The notes below the pieces were generated by a model. The model made no database searches and was not told the origin of the DNA. It was given only the letters and a program-made list of their open reading frames with translations. 64,000 bases of DNA, taken from the NCBI RefSeq assembly GCF_019083995.1, contig NZ_JAHRCU010000013.1, positions 1-64,000 on the forward strand, in the 5' to 3' direction. Positions 19,756 through 28,823 of the stretch are shown in pieces; position 1 is the stretch's first letter; each line of letters begins with the position of its first letter. Source of the DNA: Roseococcus sp. SDR. GTDB taxonomy: Bacteria; Pseudomonadota; Alphaproteobacteria; Acetobacterales; Acetobacteraceae. Made by a program: the position numbers and the translations under genes.

Positions 19756-21195
19756 ATGCATCTGGGCATGAAGGCGACACTCCTCGCGGCCGCGGCCGTC
19801 ATCATCGGCACCGCCGGCGGGGCACAGGCGCAGACCCTGCAGGAAGCCCTGGCCGTGGCCTACAGCAACAATCCCACGCTGCTCGCCGCCCGCGCCCAGC
19901 TGCGCGGTGTGGATGAAGGCGTGCCCCAGGCCCTGGCCGGCTGGCGGCCCACGGTGGTCATGGCCGGCAGCTACGGCGCGGCGGATGTGCGGACGCGCAG
20001 CCAGGTGCAGCAGTTCCGCAGCGACGGCAGCTTCTTCTGGCGTGACCCGGCCTTCCCGCAATCCACCACGATCCGGCAGGAGCGCACGCCGGCCACCGCG
20101 ACGGTCACGCTGACGCAGCCCATCTACCGCGGCGGGCGCACCACGGCGCAGACCCGCCAGGCCGAGAATCTCGTCCTCGCGCAGCGCGCGCGCCTGATCG
20201 CGACCGAGCAGCAGGTGCTGGGCGACGCCGTCTCGGCGTACATCAGCGTCATCCAGAATGGCGAGCTGCTGCGGCTCAACATCAACAACGAGCAGGTTCT
20301 CGCCCGCCAGCTGCAGGCGACGAATGAGCGCTTCCGCGTGGGCGAAATCACCCGCACCGACGTGGCGCAGGCCGAGAGCCGCCTGGCCGGCGCCCGCACC
20401 GCGCGCGTCCAGGCGGAGGGCAACCTGCAGATCGCCCGTTCCGTCTATGCGCGCGTGATCGGCGAGGAGCCGCGGCGGCTGACCAATCCGCAGCCGCTGC
20501 AGCTGCCGGTGCGCAGCCAGGCCGAGGCGCAGTCCATGGCTGTCGCGAGCAACCCCACGGTCGTCGCCGCGCTGTTCAACGCCGCCGCCGCGCGCGACAA
20601 TATCGATGTCCAGGCCTCGGCGCTCATGCCGCAGCTTTCGGGCAATGCGCAGGCCTTCCGCAACGACAACGCGACGCTGCCGCACACGCGGCAGAATGGC
20701 GGGCAGGTGACGCTGAACCTCTCGGCGCCGCTGTATCAGGGCGGCGCCGAATACTCCTCCGTCCGCCAGGCGCGTCAGGTCGCGCAGCAGAACCTCTCGC
20801 AGGTGGACGAGGCCCGCCGCTCGGCGGCCGAGGCCGCGGCGCGCGCGTGGGAGACGCTGACCAGCGCCCGTGCGGCCGTGACCAGCGTGCGCGTGCAGAT
20901 CCGCGCGCAGGAGATTGCCCTCGATGGCGTCCAGCGCGAGGCGATCGTCGGCAGCCGCACCACGCTCGACGTGCTGAACGCCGAGCAGGAATTGCTGAAT
21001 GCGCGCACCAGCCTGGTGAACGCGCTGGCGCAGGTGGTCACCGGCTCCTATGCGCTGGCGGGCTCGGTCGGCCGTCTCACCGCGCAAGACCTCGGCCTCA
21101 ATGTCGAATTCTACGACATGACCGCCTATTACCAGGCGGTGCGCAACCGCTGGGCGGGCCTCGGCGACTATTCCAACGCCTCCGCGCGGCGCTGA
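19756..21195 (+). CDS. tolC: TolC family outer membrane efflux protein
   Basis: An outer-membrane channel subunit for type I secretion and drug efflux. The 479-residue product has a signal peptide (about residues 1-25, ending GGAQAQ) and then the mature start TLQEALAVAYSNNPTLLAAR. It carries two repeats of the OEP domain with long coiled helices and the beta-strand segments VTLTQPIYRGGRTTAQTR and LNLSAPLYQGGAEYSSVRQA. The near-C-terminal 'LDVLNAEQELLNARTSLVNA' is the typical closing hairpin. It has no lipobox cysteine, so it is the TolC rather than the lipoprotein OprM type. No RND or ABC partner lies in the window. It lies between pcm and popZ as in many alphaproteobacteria. Confidence 0.93.
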   Translation: MHLGMKATLLAAAAVIIGTAGGAQAQTLQEALAVAYSNNPTLLAARAQLRGVDEGVPQALAGWRPTVVMAGSYGAADVRTRSQVQQFRSDGSFFWRDPAFPQSTTIRQERTPATATVTLTQPIYRGGRTTAQTRQAENLVLAQRARLIATEQQVLGDAVSAYISVIQNGELLRLNINNEQVLARQLQATNERFRVGEITRTDVAQAESRLAGARTARVQAEGNLQIARSVYARVIGEEPRRLTNPQPLQLPVRSQAEAQSMAVASNPTVVAALFNAAAARDNIDVQASALMPQLSGNAQAFRNDNATLPHTRQNGGQVTLNLSAPLYQGGAEYSSVRQARQVAQQNLSQVDEARRSAAEAAARAWETLTSARAAVTSVRVQIRAQEIALDGVQREAIVGSRTTLDVLNAEQELLNARTSLVNALAQVVTGSYALAGSVGRLTAQDLGLNVEFYDMTAYYQAVRNRWAGLGDYSNASARR

Positions 21196-21198
21196 ACC

Positions 21199-21837
21199 AT
21201 GTCCGGCCAGAACCCGCCCGGCGCTGCCGACCCCTCGATGGATGATATCCTGGCATCCATCCGCAAGATCCTGAATGAGGAGGAGCCGCCCGCGCCACCG
21301 GCCCCGCCGGGCGCCGAGCCGATCCAGTTGACGGCCGAGATGATGATCGCGCCGCCGGAGAAGCTGGCGGGCCCGCCGGAGCCGCACGCGCCGCAGCCCC
21401 CGCCGGCCGGCGCGCCGGAACCGCCCCGGGCTGCGCCGTCGCCCCCACCGCCACCCCCGGCGGCGGCCGCGCCGCCACCCTCCCCACCGGAGGCTCGCCC
21501 CTCGGCCCCCGCGGCCGCCATCCCAACGCCAACGCGGGTGCCCACGAACATCATGCAGTCCATCCAGCCCAGTCAGGCCCCTGAACCGGCGGCCGCGCCC
21601 TCCAACCTGCTGGACCCGCTGGCCGCGGCCGCCGCGGCGGCGGCACTCGGCCAGCTCAGCCGCGCCGTTTCTCAGGAGCGCAGCGCGAGCGTCAGCAAGG
21701 GCGGCCCGACCATCGAGGATGTGGTGCGCGAGGAACTGCGCCCTCTGCTCAAGGCCTGGCTGGATGCGCACCTGCCCGCGACGGTCGAGCGCCTGGTGCG
21801 TGCCGAGATCGAGCGCGTGATGGCGCGGCAGGCTTAG
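21199..21837 (+). CDS. popZ: PopZ-like polar organising protein (DUF2497)
   Basis: A 212-residue protein with the three-part build of PopZ, the scaffold that forms a microdomain at the cell pole and binds ParB and cell-cycle regulators. It has a short N-terminal helix SMDDILASIRKILNEEE, a disordered proline/alanine-rich linker (about residues 28-115, with runs of PPPPPP), and a C-terminal oligomerisation helix block IEDVVREELRPLLKAWLDAHLP followed by ATVERLVRAEIERV. It starts three bases after the tolC stop, so it is translated from the same message. Linker length and composition vary widely in this family; this one is unusually proline-rich. Confidence 0.9.
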   Translation: MSGQNPPGAADPSMDDILASIRKILNEEEPPAPPAPPGAEPIQLTAEMMIAPPEKLAGPPEPHAPQPPPAGAPEPPRAAPSPPPPPPAAAAPPPSPPEARPSAPAAAIPTPTRVPTNIMQSIQPSQAPEPAAAPSNLLDPLAAAAAAAALGQLSRAVSQERSASVSKGGPTIEDVVREELRPLLKAWLDAHLPATVERLVRAEIERVMARQA

Positions 21838-21952
21838 GCCGCTCCGTGGCGGGGATGGATCGCGCCAGATGAGGCTGAGTTCAGCCCCGCCGGGACGCTG
21901 ATCCGCGCGATCGGGGCTTGACGCGCCGCGCCGCGCGTTGGACCAGTCCCCC

Positions 21953-24682
21953 ATGCTCGACAAGGCCTTCGACCCCGCCTCCCTGGAAGCGCGCCTCTAT
22001 GCCGCCTCCGAAGCCTCCGGCGCGTTCAGCGCGGATCCTGCGCGCAATGCCGCGCCCTTCACCATCGTCATCCCGCCGCCCAATGTCACGGGCAGCCTGC
22101 ATATCGGCCACGCGCTGAACAACACGCTGCAGGATGTGCTGGTGCGCTACCGCCGCATGCAGGGGCGCGACGCGCTCTGGATGCCGGGCACGGACCATGC
22201 GGGCATCGCCACGCAGATGGTGGTGGAGCGGCTGATCGGCAGCCAGGGGCTGACGCGCAAGGGCATGGGGCGCGAGGCCTTCCTGCAGCGCATCTGGGAC
22301 TGGAAGGCCGAGAGCGGCGGCACCATCACCCGCCAGCTCCGCCGCCTGGGCGCCAGCCTCGACTGGCCGCGTGAGCGCTTCACCATGGATGAGGGCCTGT
22401 CCAAGGCCGTCATCGAGGTCTTCGTGCGGCTGCACGAGGAAGGGCTGATCTACCGCGACACGCGCCTGGTGAACTGGGACCCGGTGTTCCAGACCGCCAT
22501 CTCCGACCTCGAGGTCGAGAGCCGCGAGGTGAAGGGCAACATCTGGACGCTGCGCTATCCGGTGGAGGGCCAGCCCGGCCGCTTCATCGAGGTGGCGACG
22601 ACGCGGCCCGAGACCATGCTGGGCGACACCGCCATCGCGGTGCATCCGGAGGATGAGCGGTTCAAGGATCTGGTCGGCCAGCGCGCCATCCTGCCGCTGA
22701 CCGGCCGCCTGATCCCGATCGTGGCCGATGCCTATTCCGACCCGGAGAAGGGCACGGGTGCGGTGAAGATCACACCCGCGCATGACTTCAACGATTACGG
22801 CGTGGGCCGCCGGCATGAGCTGCCCATGCCCTCCGTGCTCGATGCCGAGGCGCGGATCTGGCTGGACGAGATCGCGGGCGATCTGCGCGCCGTGCCCGGC
22901 GTGGCCGATCCGGACTTCGTGCGTGGGCTGGCCGGCCAGGACCGCTTCGTGGCGCGCAAGGCGATCCTGGCGGAGCTGGAGCGGCTCGAGCTGCTCGTGA
23001 AGGCCGAGGCGCACACCAACATGGTCCCGCATGGCGACCGCTCGGGCGTGCCGATCGAGCCGCGGCTGACGCTGCAATGGTATTGCGACGCGGCGACGCT
23101 GGCGAAGCCCGCCATCGAGGCGGTCGAGACCGGCAAGACCGAGTTTGTTCCCAAGCAGTGGGAAAACACCTTCTTCGCCTGGATGCGCGACATCCAGCCC
23201 TGGTGCATCTCCCGCCAGCTCTGGTGGGGGCATCGCATCCCGGCCTGGTATGGGCCCGAGGGCAGCGTCTTCGTGGCGCGGGACGAGGCGGCGGCGCAGG
23301 CGGCGGCGCGCGCGAAATTCGGCCGCGACGTCGAACTGACGCGCGATGAGGATGTGCTGGACACCTGGTTCAGCAGCGCGCTCTGGCCCTTCTCCACGCT
23401 GGGCTGGCCCGAGAGCACGGCGGAACTGAAGAAGCACTACCCGACCGATGTGCTGGTGACGGGCTTCGACATCATCTTCTTCTGGGTCGCCCGGATGATG
23501 ATGATGGGCATTCACTTCATGGGCGAAGTGCCCTTCAAGCATGTGGTGATCCATGGCCTCGTCCGCGACGAGAAGGGGGCCAAGATGAGCAAGTCGAAGG
23601 GCAATGTCCTCGACCCGCTCGAGCTGATCGACGCGCATGGCGCGGATGCGGTGCGCTTCACGCTGTGCGCGCTCGCCTCGCCGGGGCGGGACATCAAGCT
23701 CTCCAAGCAGCGGATGGAGGGGTATCGCGCCTTCGCCACCAAGCTGTGGAACGCGGCGCGCTTCTGCGAGATGAACGGCATCGCGCCCCAGCCGGGCTGG
23801 GACCCGGCGAGCGCGACCACGCCGCTGGCGCGCTGGATCCTGGATGGCGCGAACCAGGCGGCGGCCGAGGCGGGCGCGGCGCTCGACGCCTTCCGCTTCG
23901 ATGACTACGCGGCCGCGCTCTATCGCTTCACCTGGAACAGCTTCTGCGACTGGTTCCTGGAATTCGCGAAGCCCGTGCTGAACGGGCCGGATTGCGCCGA
24001 GAAGGACGAGGTGAAGGGCGCGGCCCAGCATGTGCTGGGCGTGATCCTGCGCCTGCTGCACCCGGTGATGCCCTTCGTGACGGAGGAGCTCTGGACGCAG
24101 CTGGGCTATGGCGGCACGGCGAGCCTGATCACGGCGCCCTGGCCGGAGGCGAGCGCGGTGCAGGGGGCCGAGGCGGCGCGGGCGGAGCTTGGTTGGGTTA
24201 CCAAGCTGATCGGCGAAGTGCGCGCACTGCGCGCAGAGATCAACGTCCCGCCCTCTGCTATGCTCCGAGCATCTTTTGCGCCCGATGAAAGCGCAGGGGA
24301 CAATCAGAACTCCGAGTACTTGGCACGCAATCGCGAAGCGATTGAGCGGATGACGAGAACGACAGGCCTGTTTGAGGACCAGTTCCAAAACGAAGAAGTG
24401 CGAGCAATCTTCGCCGAGAGCGCGGTGCCCGTCTTGGTGCCGGGCGGCACCGTCTACCTTCGCCTAGCCGATGTCATCGACCTGGATGCCGAACGCGCGC
24501 GCCTCACGAAAGCCCGCACCGCCGCCGCCGCCGAGATCGGCAAGATCGAGAAGAAATTCGCCAATGCCGAATTCATGGCCAAGGCGAAGGAAGAGGTGAT
24601 CGAGGAGAACCGCGAGCGCCTCGAGAATTTCACGGCCGAGATCGCCCGTCTGGACGCGGCGCTGGCCCGCATCGCAAACTGA
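21953..24682 (+). CDS. valS: valyl-tRNA synthetase
   Basis: A 909-residue class I synthetase. The HIGH signature is SLHIGHALNN near residue 45, with PPPNVTG just before it. An editing (CP1) domain contains TTRPETMLGDTAIAV, the conserved WCISRQLWWGHRIPAWY follows, and the KMSKS loop is AKMSKSKGNVLDPLEL. Next come the anticodon-binding helical domain and a C-terminal coiled coil (RLTKARTAAAAEIGKIEKKF) that contacts the tRNA. The ATG at 21953 gives MLDKAFDPASLEARLY; a TTG 15 bases upstream is also possible. Between about 24180 and 24440 the GC content drops and codons such as CGA, GCA and AAT appear, unlike the rest of the gene. The protein is still continuous there. Confidence 0.96.
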   Translation: MLDKAFDPASLEARLYAASEASGAFSADPARNAAPFTIVIPPPNVTGSLHIGHALNNTLQDVLVRYRRMQGRDALWMPGTDHAGIATQMVVERLIGSQGLTRKGMGREAFLQRIWDWKAESGGTITRQLRRLGASLDWPRERFTMDEGLSKAVIEVFVRLHEEGLIYRDTRLVNWDPVFQTAISDLEVESREVKGNIWTLRYPVEGQPGRFIEVATTRPETMLGDTAIAVHPEDERFKDLVGQRAILPLTGRLIPIVADAYSDPEKGTGAVKITPAHDFNDYGVGRRHELPMPSVLDAEARIWLDEIAGDLRAVPGVADPDFVRGLAGQDRFVARKAILAELERLELLVKAEAHTNMVPHGDRSGVPIEPRLTLQWYCDAATLAKPAIEAVETGKTEFVPKQWENTFFAWMRDIQPWCISRQLWWGHRIPAWYGPEGSVFVARDEAAAQAAARAKFGRDVELTRDEDVLDTWFSSALWPFSTLGWPESTAELKKHYPTDVLVTGFDIIFFWVARMMMMGIHFMGEVPFKHVVIHGLVRDEKGAKMSKSKGNVLDPLELIDAHGADAVRFTLCALASPGRDIKLSKQRMEGYRAFATKLWNAARFCEMNGIAPQPGWDPASATTPLARWILDGANQAAAEAGAALDAFRFDDYAAALYRFTWNSFCDWFLEFAKPVLNGPDCAEKDEVKGAAQHVLGVILRLLHPVMPFVTEELWTQLGYGGTASLITAPWPEASAVQGAEAARAELGWVTKLIGEVRALRAEINVPPSAMLRASFAPDESAGDNQNSEYLARNREAIERMTRTTGLFEDQFQNEEVRAIFAESAVPVLVPGGTVYLRLADVIDLDAERARLTKARTAAAAEIGKIEKKFANAEFMAKAKEEVIEENRERLENFTAEIARLDAALARIAN

Positions 24683-24708
24683 TTTCCGAGAGACCAAAGG
24701 GAACGCCG

Positions 24709-26427
24709 ATGACCAAGTGGGACAAGTCCAAGCTGCCGAGCCGCCATGTGACGGTCGGCCCCGAGCGCGCGCCGCATCGCAGCTACTATTTCGCGATGGG
24801 CATGACGCGCGAGGAGATCGAGAGCCCGCTGGTCGGCGTGGCCTCCTGCTGGAACGAGGCCGCCCCCTGCAACATCGCCCTCTCGCGCCAGGCGCAGGCG
24901 GCGAAGCGCGGCGTGGCCGCGGCCGGCGGCGCGCCGCGCGAGTTCACGACCATCACCGTGACCGATGGCATCGCCATGGGCCACCAGGGCATGAAGTCCT
25001 CGCTGGTCTCGCGCGAAGTGATCGCGGACTCGGTCGAGCTGACGATGCGCGGCCATTGCTATGACGCGCTGGTCGGCGTGGCCGGCTGCGACAAGACGCT
25101 GCCGGGCATGATGATGGTGATGTGCCGCCTGAACGTGCCCTCCGTCTTCCTCTATGGCGGCTCGATCATGCCGGGCCGCCATCGCGGTCGTGACGTGACG
25201 GTGCTCGACGTCTTCGAGGCGGTCGGCCAGCACGCGGCGGGCAATATGTCCGACGAGGAGCTGAAGGAGCTGGAGGAGCATGCCTGCCCGGGTGCGGGCG
25301 CCTGCGGCGGCCAGTTCACCGCCAACACCATGGCCTGCATCTCCGAGGTGATCGGCCTGGCGCTGCCCTACTCGGCCGGCGCCCCTGCGCCCGACACGGA
25401 GCGCGACGAATACGCCTACAAGTCGGGCTATGCGGTGATGGACCTGATCCGCAACCAGCTCCGCCCGCGCGACATCGTGACGCGCAAGGCGCTGGAGAAT
25501 GCGGCGCGCATCGTGGGTGCGACCGGTGGCTCGACCAATGCCGCGCTGCACCTGCCGGCCATCGCCAATGAGTGCGGCATCGACTTCCCGCTCGAGGAAG
25601 TGGCCCGCCTGATGCGTGACACGCCGCACATCGCGGATCTCAAGCCCGGCGGCAAGTATGTGGCGCTGGACGTGCACAACATCGGCGGCATCCCGGTCAT
25701 CATCAAGGCGCTGCTCGATGGCGGCCTGCTGCATGGCGACGCCATGACCGTCACCGGCAAGACGCTGGCCGAGAACCACAAGGACGTGGTCTTCCCGACC
25801 AACCAGGATGTGGTGCGCCCCGTCTCCCACCCGATCAGCAAGATCGGCGGCGTGGTGAGCCTCTTCGGCAACCTTGCGCCCGATGGCGGCATCGTGAAGA
25901 TCGCGGGCATGGAGAAGCTGCGCTTCGAGGGCACGGCACTCTGCTTCGACTGCGAGGAGGATGCCTTCGCGGCGGTGGACCAGCGCGCCTACAAGCCGGG
26001 CGACGTCATCGTCATCCGCTACGAAGGCCCGAAGGGTGGCCCCGGCATGCGCGAGATGCTGAGCACAACCAGCGCCATCTACGGCCAGGGCATGGGCGAC
26101 AAGGTGGCGCTGATCACCGATGGCCGCTTCTCGGGCGCCACGCGCGGCTTCTGCATCGGCCATGTCGGCCCCGAGGCGGCGGTGGGTGGCCCCATCGGGC
26201 TGCTGCAGAATGGCGACAAGATCGTGATCGACGCCGAGAAGGGCACGATCGACGTGCTGCTCTCCGATGAGGAACTGGCCAAGCGCCGGGCCGCATGGAA
26301 GCCGCGCGGTCACAACTTCAATTCGGGCGTGCTCTGGAAGTACGCGCAGACCGTGGGCCCGGCCCGCCAGGGTGCGGTGACGCAGCCCGGCGCCAAGGCC
26401 GAGACGCACGTCTACGCCGATATCTGA
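24709..26427 (+). CDS. ilvD: dihydroxy-acid dehydratase
   Basis: Fourth enzyme of valine/isoleucine synthesis. It dehydrates 2,3-dihydroxy-3-methylvalerate and isovalerate with an iron-sulfur cluster. The 572-residue protein shows the cluster cysteines in VASCWNE, VGVAGCDKTLPGM and CPGAGACGGQFTANTMAC, the conserved GGSTNAALHLPAIA, and the C-terminal signature ITDGRFSGATRGFCIGHVGPEA, whose serine acts as base. Length and spacing fit the long true-IlvD type rather than the sugar-acid dehydratases, unlike the second IlvD/Edd gene at 47638-49359. It follows valS by 26 bases. A strong palindrome follows its stop. Confidence 0.95.
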   Translation: MTKWDKSKLPSRHVTVGPERAPHRSYYFAMGMTREEIESPLVGVASCWNEAAPCNIALSRQAQAAKRGVAAAGGAPREFTTITVTDGIAMGHQGMKSSLVSREVIADSVELTMRGHCYDALVGVAGCDKTLPGMMMVMCRLNVPSVFLYGGSIMPGRHRGRDVTVLDVFEAVGQHAAGNMSDEELKELEEHACPGAGACGGQFTANTMACISEVIGLALPYSAGAPAPDTERDEYAYKSGYAVMDLIRNQLRPRDIVTRKALENAARIVGATGGSTNAALHLPAIANECGIDFPLEEVARLMRDTPHIADLKPGGKYVALDVHNIGGIPVIIKALLDGGLLHGDAMTVTGKTLAENHKDVVFPTNQDVVRPVSHPISKIGGVVSLFGNLAPDGGIVKIAGMEKLRFEGTALCFDCEEDAFAAVDQRAYKPGDVIVIRYEGPKGGPGMREMLSTTSAIYGQGMGDKVALITDGRFSGATRGFCIGHVGPEAAVGGPIGLLQNGDKIVIDAEKGTIDVLLSDEELAKRRAAWKPRGHNFNSGVLWKYAQTVGPARQGAVTQPGAKAETHVYADI

Positions 26428-26439
26428 GGCCGTGCGGCA

Positions 26440-26461
26440 CGGCCGGATCTCGATCCGGCCG
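26440..26461 (+). terminator. stem-loop terminator after ilvD
   Basis: A 10-bp perfect inverted repeat, CGGCCGGATC with GATCCGGCCG around a TC centre, starts 13 bases after the ilvD stop. It has only a weak pyrimidine tract downstream, so it may be part of factor-dependent termination. Confidence 0.55.
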
Positions 26462-26501
26462 GCTTAACCGTTTCTTGGGCTTTCCCTGGGAAGTTTCGGA
26501 T

Positions 26502-26524
26502 GGCGGAGGGATCCCCCCTCCGCC
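26502..26524 (+). promoter_or_regulatory. hairpin in the flagellin leader
   Basis: GGCGGAGGG (26502-26510) pairs with CCCTCCGCC (26516-26524) around a five-base loop and is followed by TTT. It ends 24 bases before the flagellin ATG, leaving the AAGGG ribosome site outside the stem. It could be a message-stabilising leader hairpin or a terminator for read-through from ilvD. Confidence 0.5.
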
Positions 26525-26548
26525 TTTCGAGCAAAGGGAAAACCCCCA

Positions 26549-27556
26549 ATGACGATGAATTCGGTTCAGACCAATATCGGGGCGATGGTGGCGCTGCAGT
26601 CGCTCAATCGCACCAATGAGGAAATGGCGGCGACGCAAAAGCGCATCTCCACCGGCTTCCGTGTCGCGGATGCCAAGGATGACGGCGCCGCCTATGCCGT
26701 GGCCCAGCGCGTCCGCGGCGACATCGCGGGCCTCGGCGCCGCGAATGAGCAGCTCGGCTCCACCAAGGGCCTTCTCGAGACCACGCTCGGCGCGCTGAAC
26801 GAGGCGTCGAAGAACCTCACCAAGATCCGCGAGACGCTGACCAAGCTCTCCTCCGACACGCTGAGCGAGTCGGACCGCGAGACCTACACCAAGGATTTCG
26901 AGAACCTGGTGAACCAGACCAACCGGGCGCTGGGCGATGCGAGCTACAATGGCCGCAGCCTGCTGGGTTCGCAGGATTCCAACAAGTCGAACGCCAGCAC
27001 GGCGGTGGATACGGGCGTCGTCCGCAACGAGCGCGGCAACACGCTGAACATCACCGGCGTGGATGCCTCGACGCTGACCTTCGACACGCGCGTGGCGACC
27101 GGCGGGCGCGACATCGCCGGCACCTTCGAGAACCCCGTGGCCTTCACCTTCAATGGCGGCACGGCCATGACGTCGGAGCAGGCGCGCGTGATGCTGGGCA
27201 ATGGCGATGCCAGCGCCACCGGCCCGCTGCAGGACACCATCGCGGCCTATTCGGACGAGGCGAATTTCGGCGGCGGCGCGGCCGCGTCGAACATCAAGAC
27301 CTTCGCCACGGTGGAGCTGGCGCTGAACACCGCGCTCTCCAAGTTCGGCGCCGATGCGCGTGACATTGACGGCGCGCTCAGCACCAACCGCCAGAAAATG
27401 GACAGCATGGAAAGCGGCCTCGGCTCGCTCGTGGACGCGGATCTGGCGAAGGAAAGCGCCCGTCTTCAGGCGCTGCAGATCCGCCAGCAGCTCGGCACCC
27501 AGTCGCTCTCCATCGCGAACCAGGCGCCCCAGGCGCTGCTGTCGCTCTTCCGCTGA
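26549..27556 (+). CDS. flagellin
   Basis: The filament subunit, 335 residues. The N-terminal D0/D1 helices (SVQTNIGAMVALQSLNRTNE, 'AATQKRISTGFRVADAKDDGAAYAVAQRV') and the C-terminal helices (STNRQKMDSMESGLGSLVDADLAKESARLQALQIRQQLGTQ in outline, ending in QALLSLFR) are the conserved parts. The middle, about residues 140-260, is the variable surface-exposed region and is short. The export signal is the unfolded N-terminus, with no cleavable leader. The gene is followed by flaF 68 bases downstream, the usual alphaproteobacterial partner. No other flagellar gene is in the window. An upstream hairpin (26502-26524) may act in stability or control. Confidence 0.95.
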   Translation: MTMNSVQTNIGAMVALQSLNRTNEEMAATQKRISTGFRVADAKDDGAAYAVAQRVRGDIAGLGAANEQLGSTKGLLETTLGALNEASKNLTKIRETLTKLSSDTLSESDRETYTKDFENLVNQTNRALGDASYNGRSLLGSQDSNKSNASTAVDTGVVRNERGNTLNITGVDASTLTFDTRVATGGRDIAGTFENPVAFTFNGGTAMTSEQARVMLGNGDASATGPLQDTIAAYSDEANFGGGAAASNIKTFATVELALNTALSKFGADARDIDGALSTNRQKMDSMESGLGSLVDADLAKESARLQALQIRQQLGTQSLSIANQAPQALLSLFR

Positions 27557-27624
27557 TCGCCTTCAGCGCCATCGGGCTGGCAAAACGCCGCCCGGCTCAG
27601 TCCTTGTCCTGACCAGAGGCCCTC

Positions 27625-27972
27625 ATGCAAGCCGTCACCGCCTCCCACCCCGATGCCGCCGCCGCCTATCGCCAGCGCCGCACGCCGCGCCAGATGGAGG
27701 CCGAGGTCTTCGTCCGCGCCAATCGCAGCATCCGCGAGGCGCTGGCCGAGCAGAGCCCGACCGCGATCGCCCGTGCCCGCGCCGATAACCGCCGCCTCTG
27801 GGATGTGGTTCTGGGCCTGGTGATGGACCCCGCCAACCAATTGCCCGCGCCGCTGCGCAGCCAGGTCGCCTCGCTGGCCCATGCCGTTCTGCGCGAATGC
27901 GAGAGCGAGCAGGCCGACCTCCAATTCATCTCCGAAATGAACGACGCCATCGCCGGCGGCCTCTGGAACTGA
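27625..27972 (+). CDS. flaF: flagellar biosynthesis regulator FlaF
   Basis: A 115-residue protein of the FlaF family, which in alphaproteobacteria (Caulobacter, Brucella) couples flagellin translation to filament assembly and acts opposite FlbT. Recognised by the helical pattern AAAYRQRRTPRQMEAEVFVRAN, the conserved NRRLWDVVLGLVMDPANQLP and 'LRSQVASLAHAVLRECE'. Its position immediately after flagellin is the standard arrangement. FlbT is not in the window. Confidence 0.9.
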   Translation: MQAVTASHPDAAAAYRQRRTPRQMEAEVFVRANRSIREALAEQSPTAIARARADNRRLWDVVLGLVMDPANQLPAPLRSQVASLAHAVLRECESEQADLQFISEMNDAIAGGLWN

Positions 27973-28038
27973 CGCTCCACAGCTTTCCGGGCCCGCCCGG
28001 CTTGACGGAACGCTCCGGTCTTGGAACAGCTTCGCGCC

Positions 28039-28791
28039 ATGGACCGCACAGAGATCGCGAGCCACAGGGGGGGCGCCTTCCTTTGGCCTGAGAACAGCCT
28101 GCTTGCCTTTCGCAAGGCGCTCACCTGGCCCGCCGAACAGATCGAATTCGACGTCCACGCCAGTGCCGAGGGCGAACCCGTCGTCATCCATGACGCGACG
28201 CTGGACCGCACCACCGATGGCTCCGGCCCGGTCGTGGCGATGCCGTGGGGTGAGTTGCAGCGGCTGCGCGTGAAGGGAACGGGGGGCGAGTGCCTGCCGC
28301 ATCTCAGCGAGGTCGCCGCGCTGATCGGCCCCTCGGCGCAGCGCCTGCGTCTTGAGGTGAAGGCCGATGCGGAAAAGCGGCCCTATCCGGGCCTTGTCGC
28401 GCGCTGTGGGCGCCTGCTGGACAGCCTGGGCCTCAAGCCGCGCACCATCATGATGAGCTTCGAGCGGCCTTCCGTCGCGGAATGCGCTTCGGTCGGCGGG
28501 TTCGAGCAGGTGGTCTGGCTGGTGGATGGCCCGACGCTGCATGGCACCGCCACGGCCGAACTGGTGCGCGAATGCGAGGCGCTGGGTGCGACCGAGATCG
28601 GCGTGCATGTGAAGGGCGCCACCGAGGCGCTGCGCGACGCGCTGCGCGCGAAGGGCCTCAGGCTTTCCGTCTGGGGCGCCAATCATGGCGACACCATCCA
28701 CCGCGCGCTGATGTTGGGTGTGGATGTGCTGGCGACCGACGATCCGCCCCTCGCCATAGAGTTGCGGCGCAGCGTGAAACGCATGGGCTGA
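28039..28791 (+). CDS. glycerophosphodiester phosphodiesterase
   Basis: Cleaves glycerophosphodiesters to glycerol 3-phosphate and an alcohol. It is a 250-residue cytosolic (UgpQ-like) form without a signal peptide. Motifs in order are ASHRGGAFLWPENSLLAF (first catalytic His and Glu), 'EFDVHASAEGEPVVIHDATLDRTT' (metal ligands and second catalytic His), LRLEVKAD, and the C-terminal LSVWGANHGDTIHRALMLGVDVLATDDP. ATG 28039 is chosen; a TTG at 28021 lies in the same frame. It stands 66 bases after flaF and is followed by a hairpin, so it may be transcribed alone. Confidence 0.92.
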   Translation: MDRTEIASHRGGAFLWPENSLLAFRKALTWPAEQIEFDVHASAEGEPVVIHDATLDRTTDGSGPVVAMPWGELQRLRVKGTGGECLPHLSEVAALIGPSAQRLRLEVKADAEKRPYPGLVARCGRLLDSLGLKPRTIMMSFERPSVAECASVGGFEQVVWLVDGPTLHGTATAELVRECEALGATEIGVHVKGATEALRDALRAKGLRLSVWGANHGDTIHRALMLGVDVLATDDPPLAIELRRSVKRMG

Positions 28792-28801
28792 GCCGGCCCG
28801 C

Positions 28802-28823
28802 GCCCCCGCCTGATGCCGGGGGC
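28802..28823 (+). terminator. stem-loop after the glycerophosphodiesterase gene
   Basis: GCCCCCG (28802-28808) and CGGGGGC (28817-28823) form a perfect 7-bp stem with an 8-base loop. It begins 10 bases after the stop and is followed by a pyrimidine-rich TCCCTTCCTCC rather than a T run. Confidence 0.5.

Noticed and set aside
24709-26427. Both IlvD/Edd genes as duplicate branched-chain dehydratases
   Set aside because: The gene at 47638-49359 has the pentonate-dehydratase opening (RWFGVETMRSANHRS) and different cysteine contexts, so they are distinct functions.
26420-26548. A sigma-54 or sigma-28 promoter before flagellin
   Set aside because: A GGCAC is present at 26435-26440 but lacks the GC element at the right spacing, and no TAAA/GCCGATAA pair is seen.
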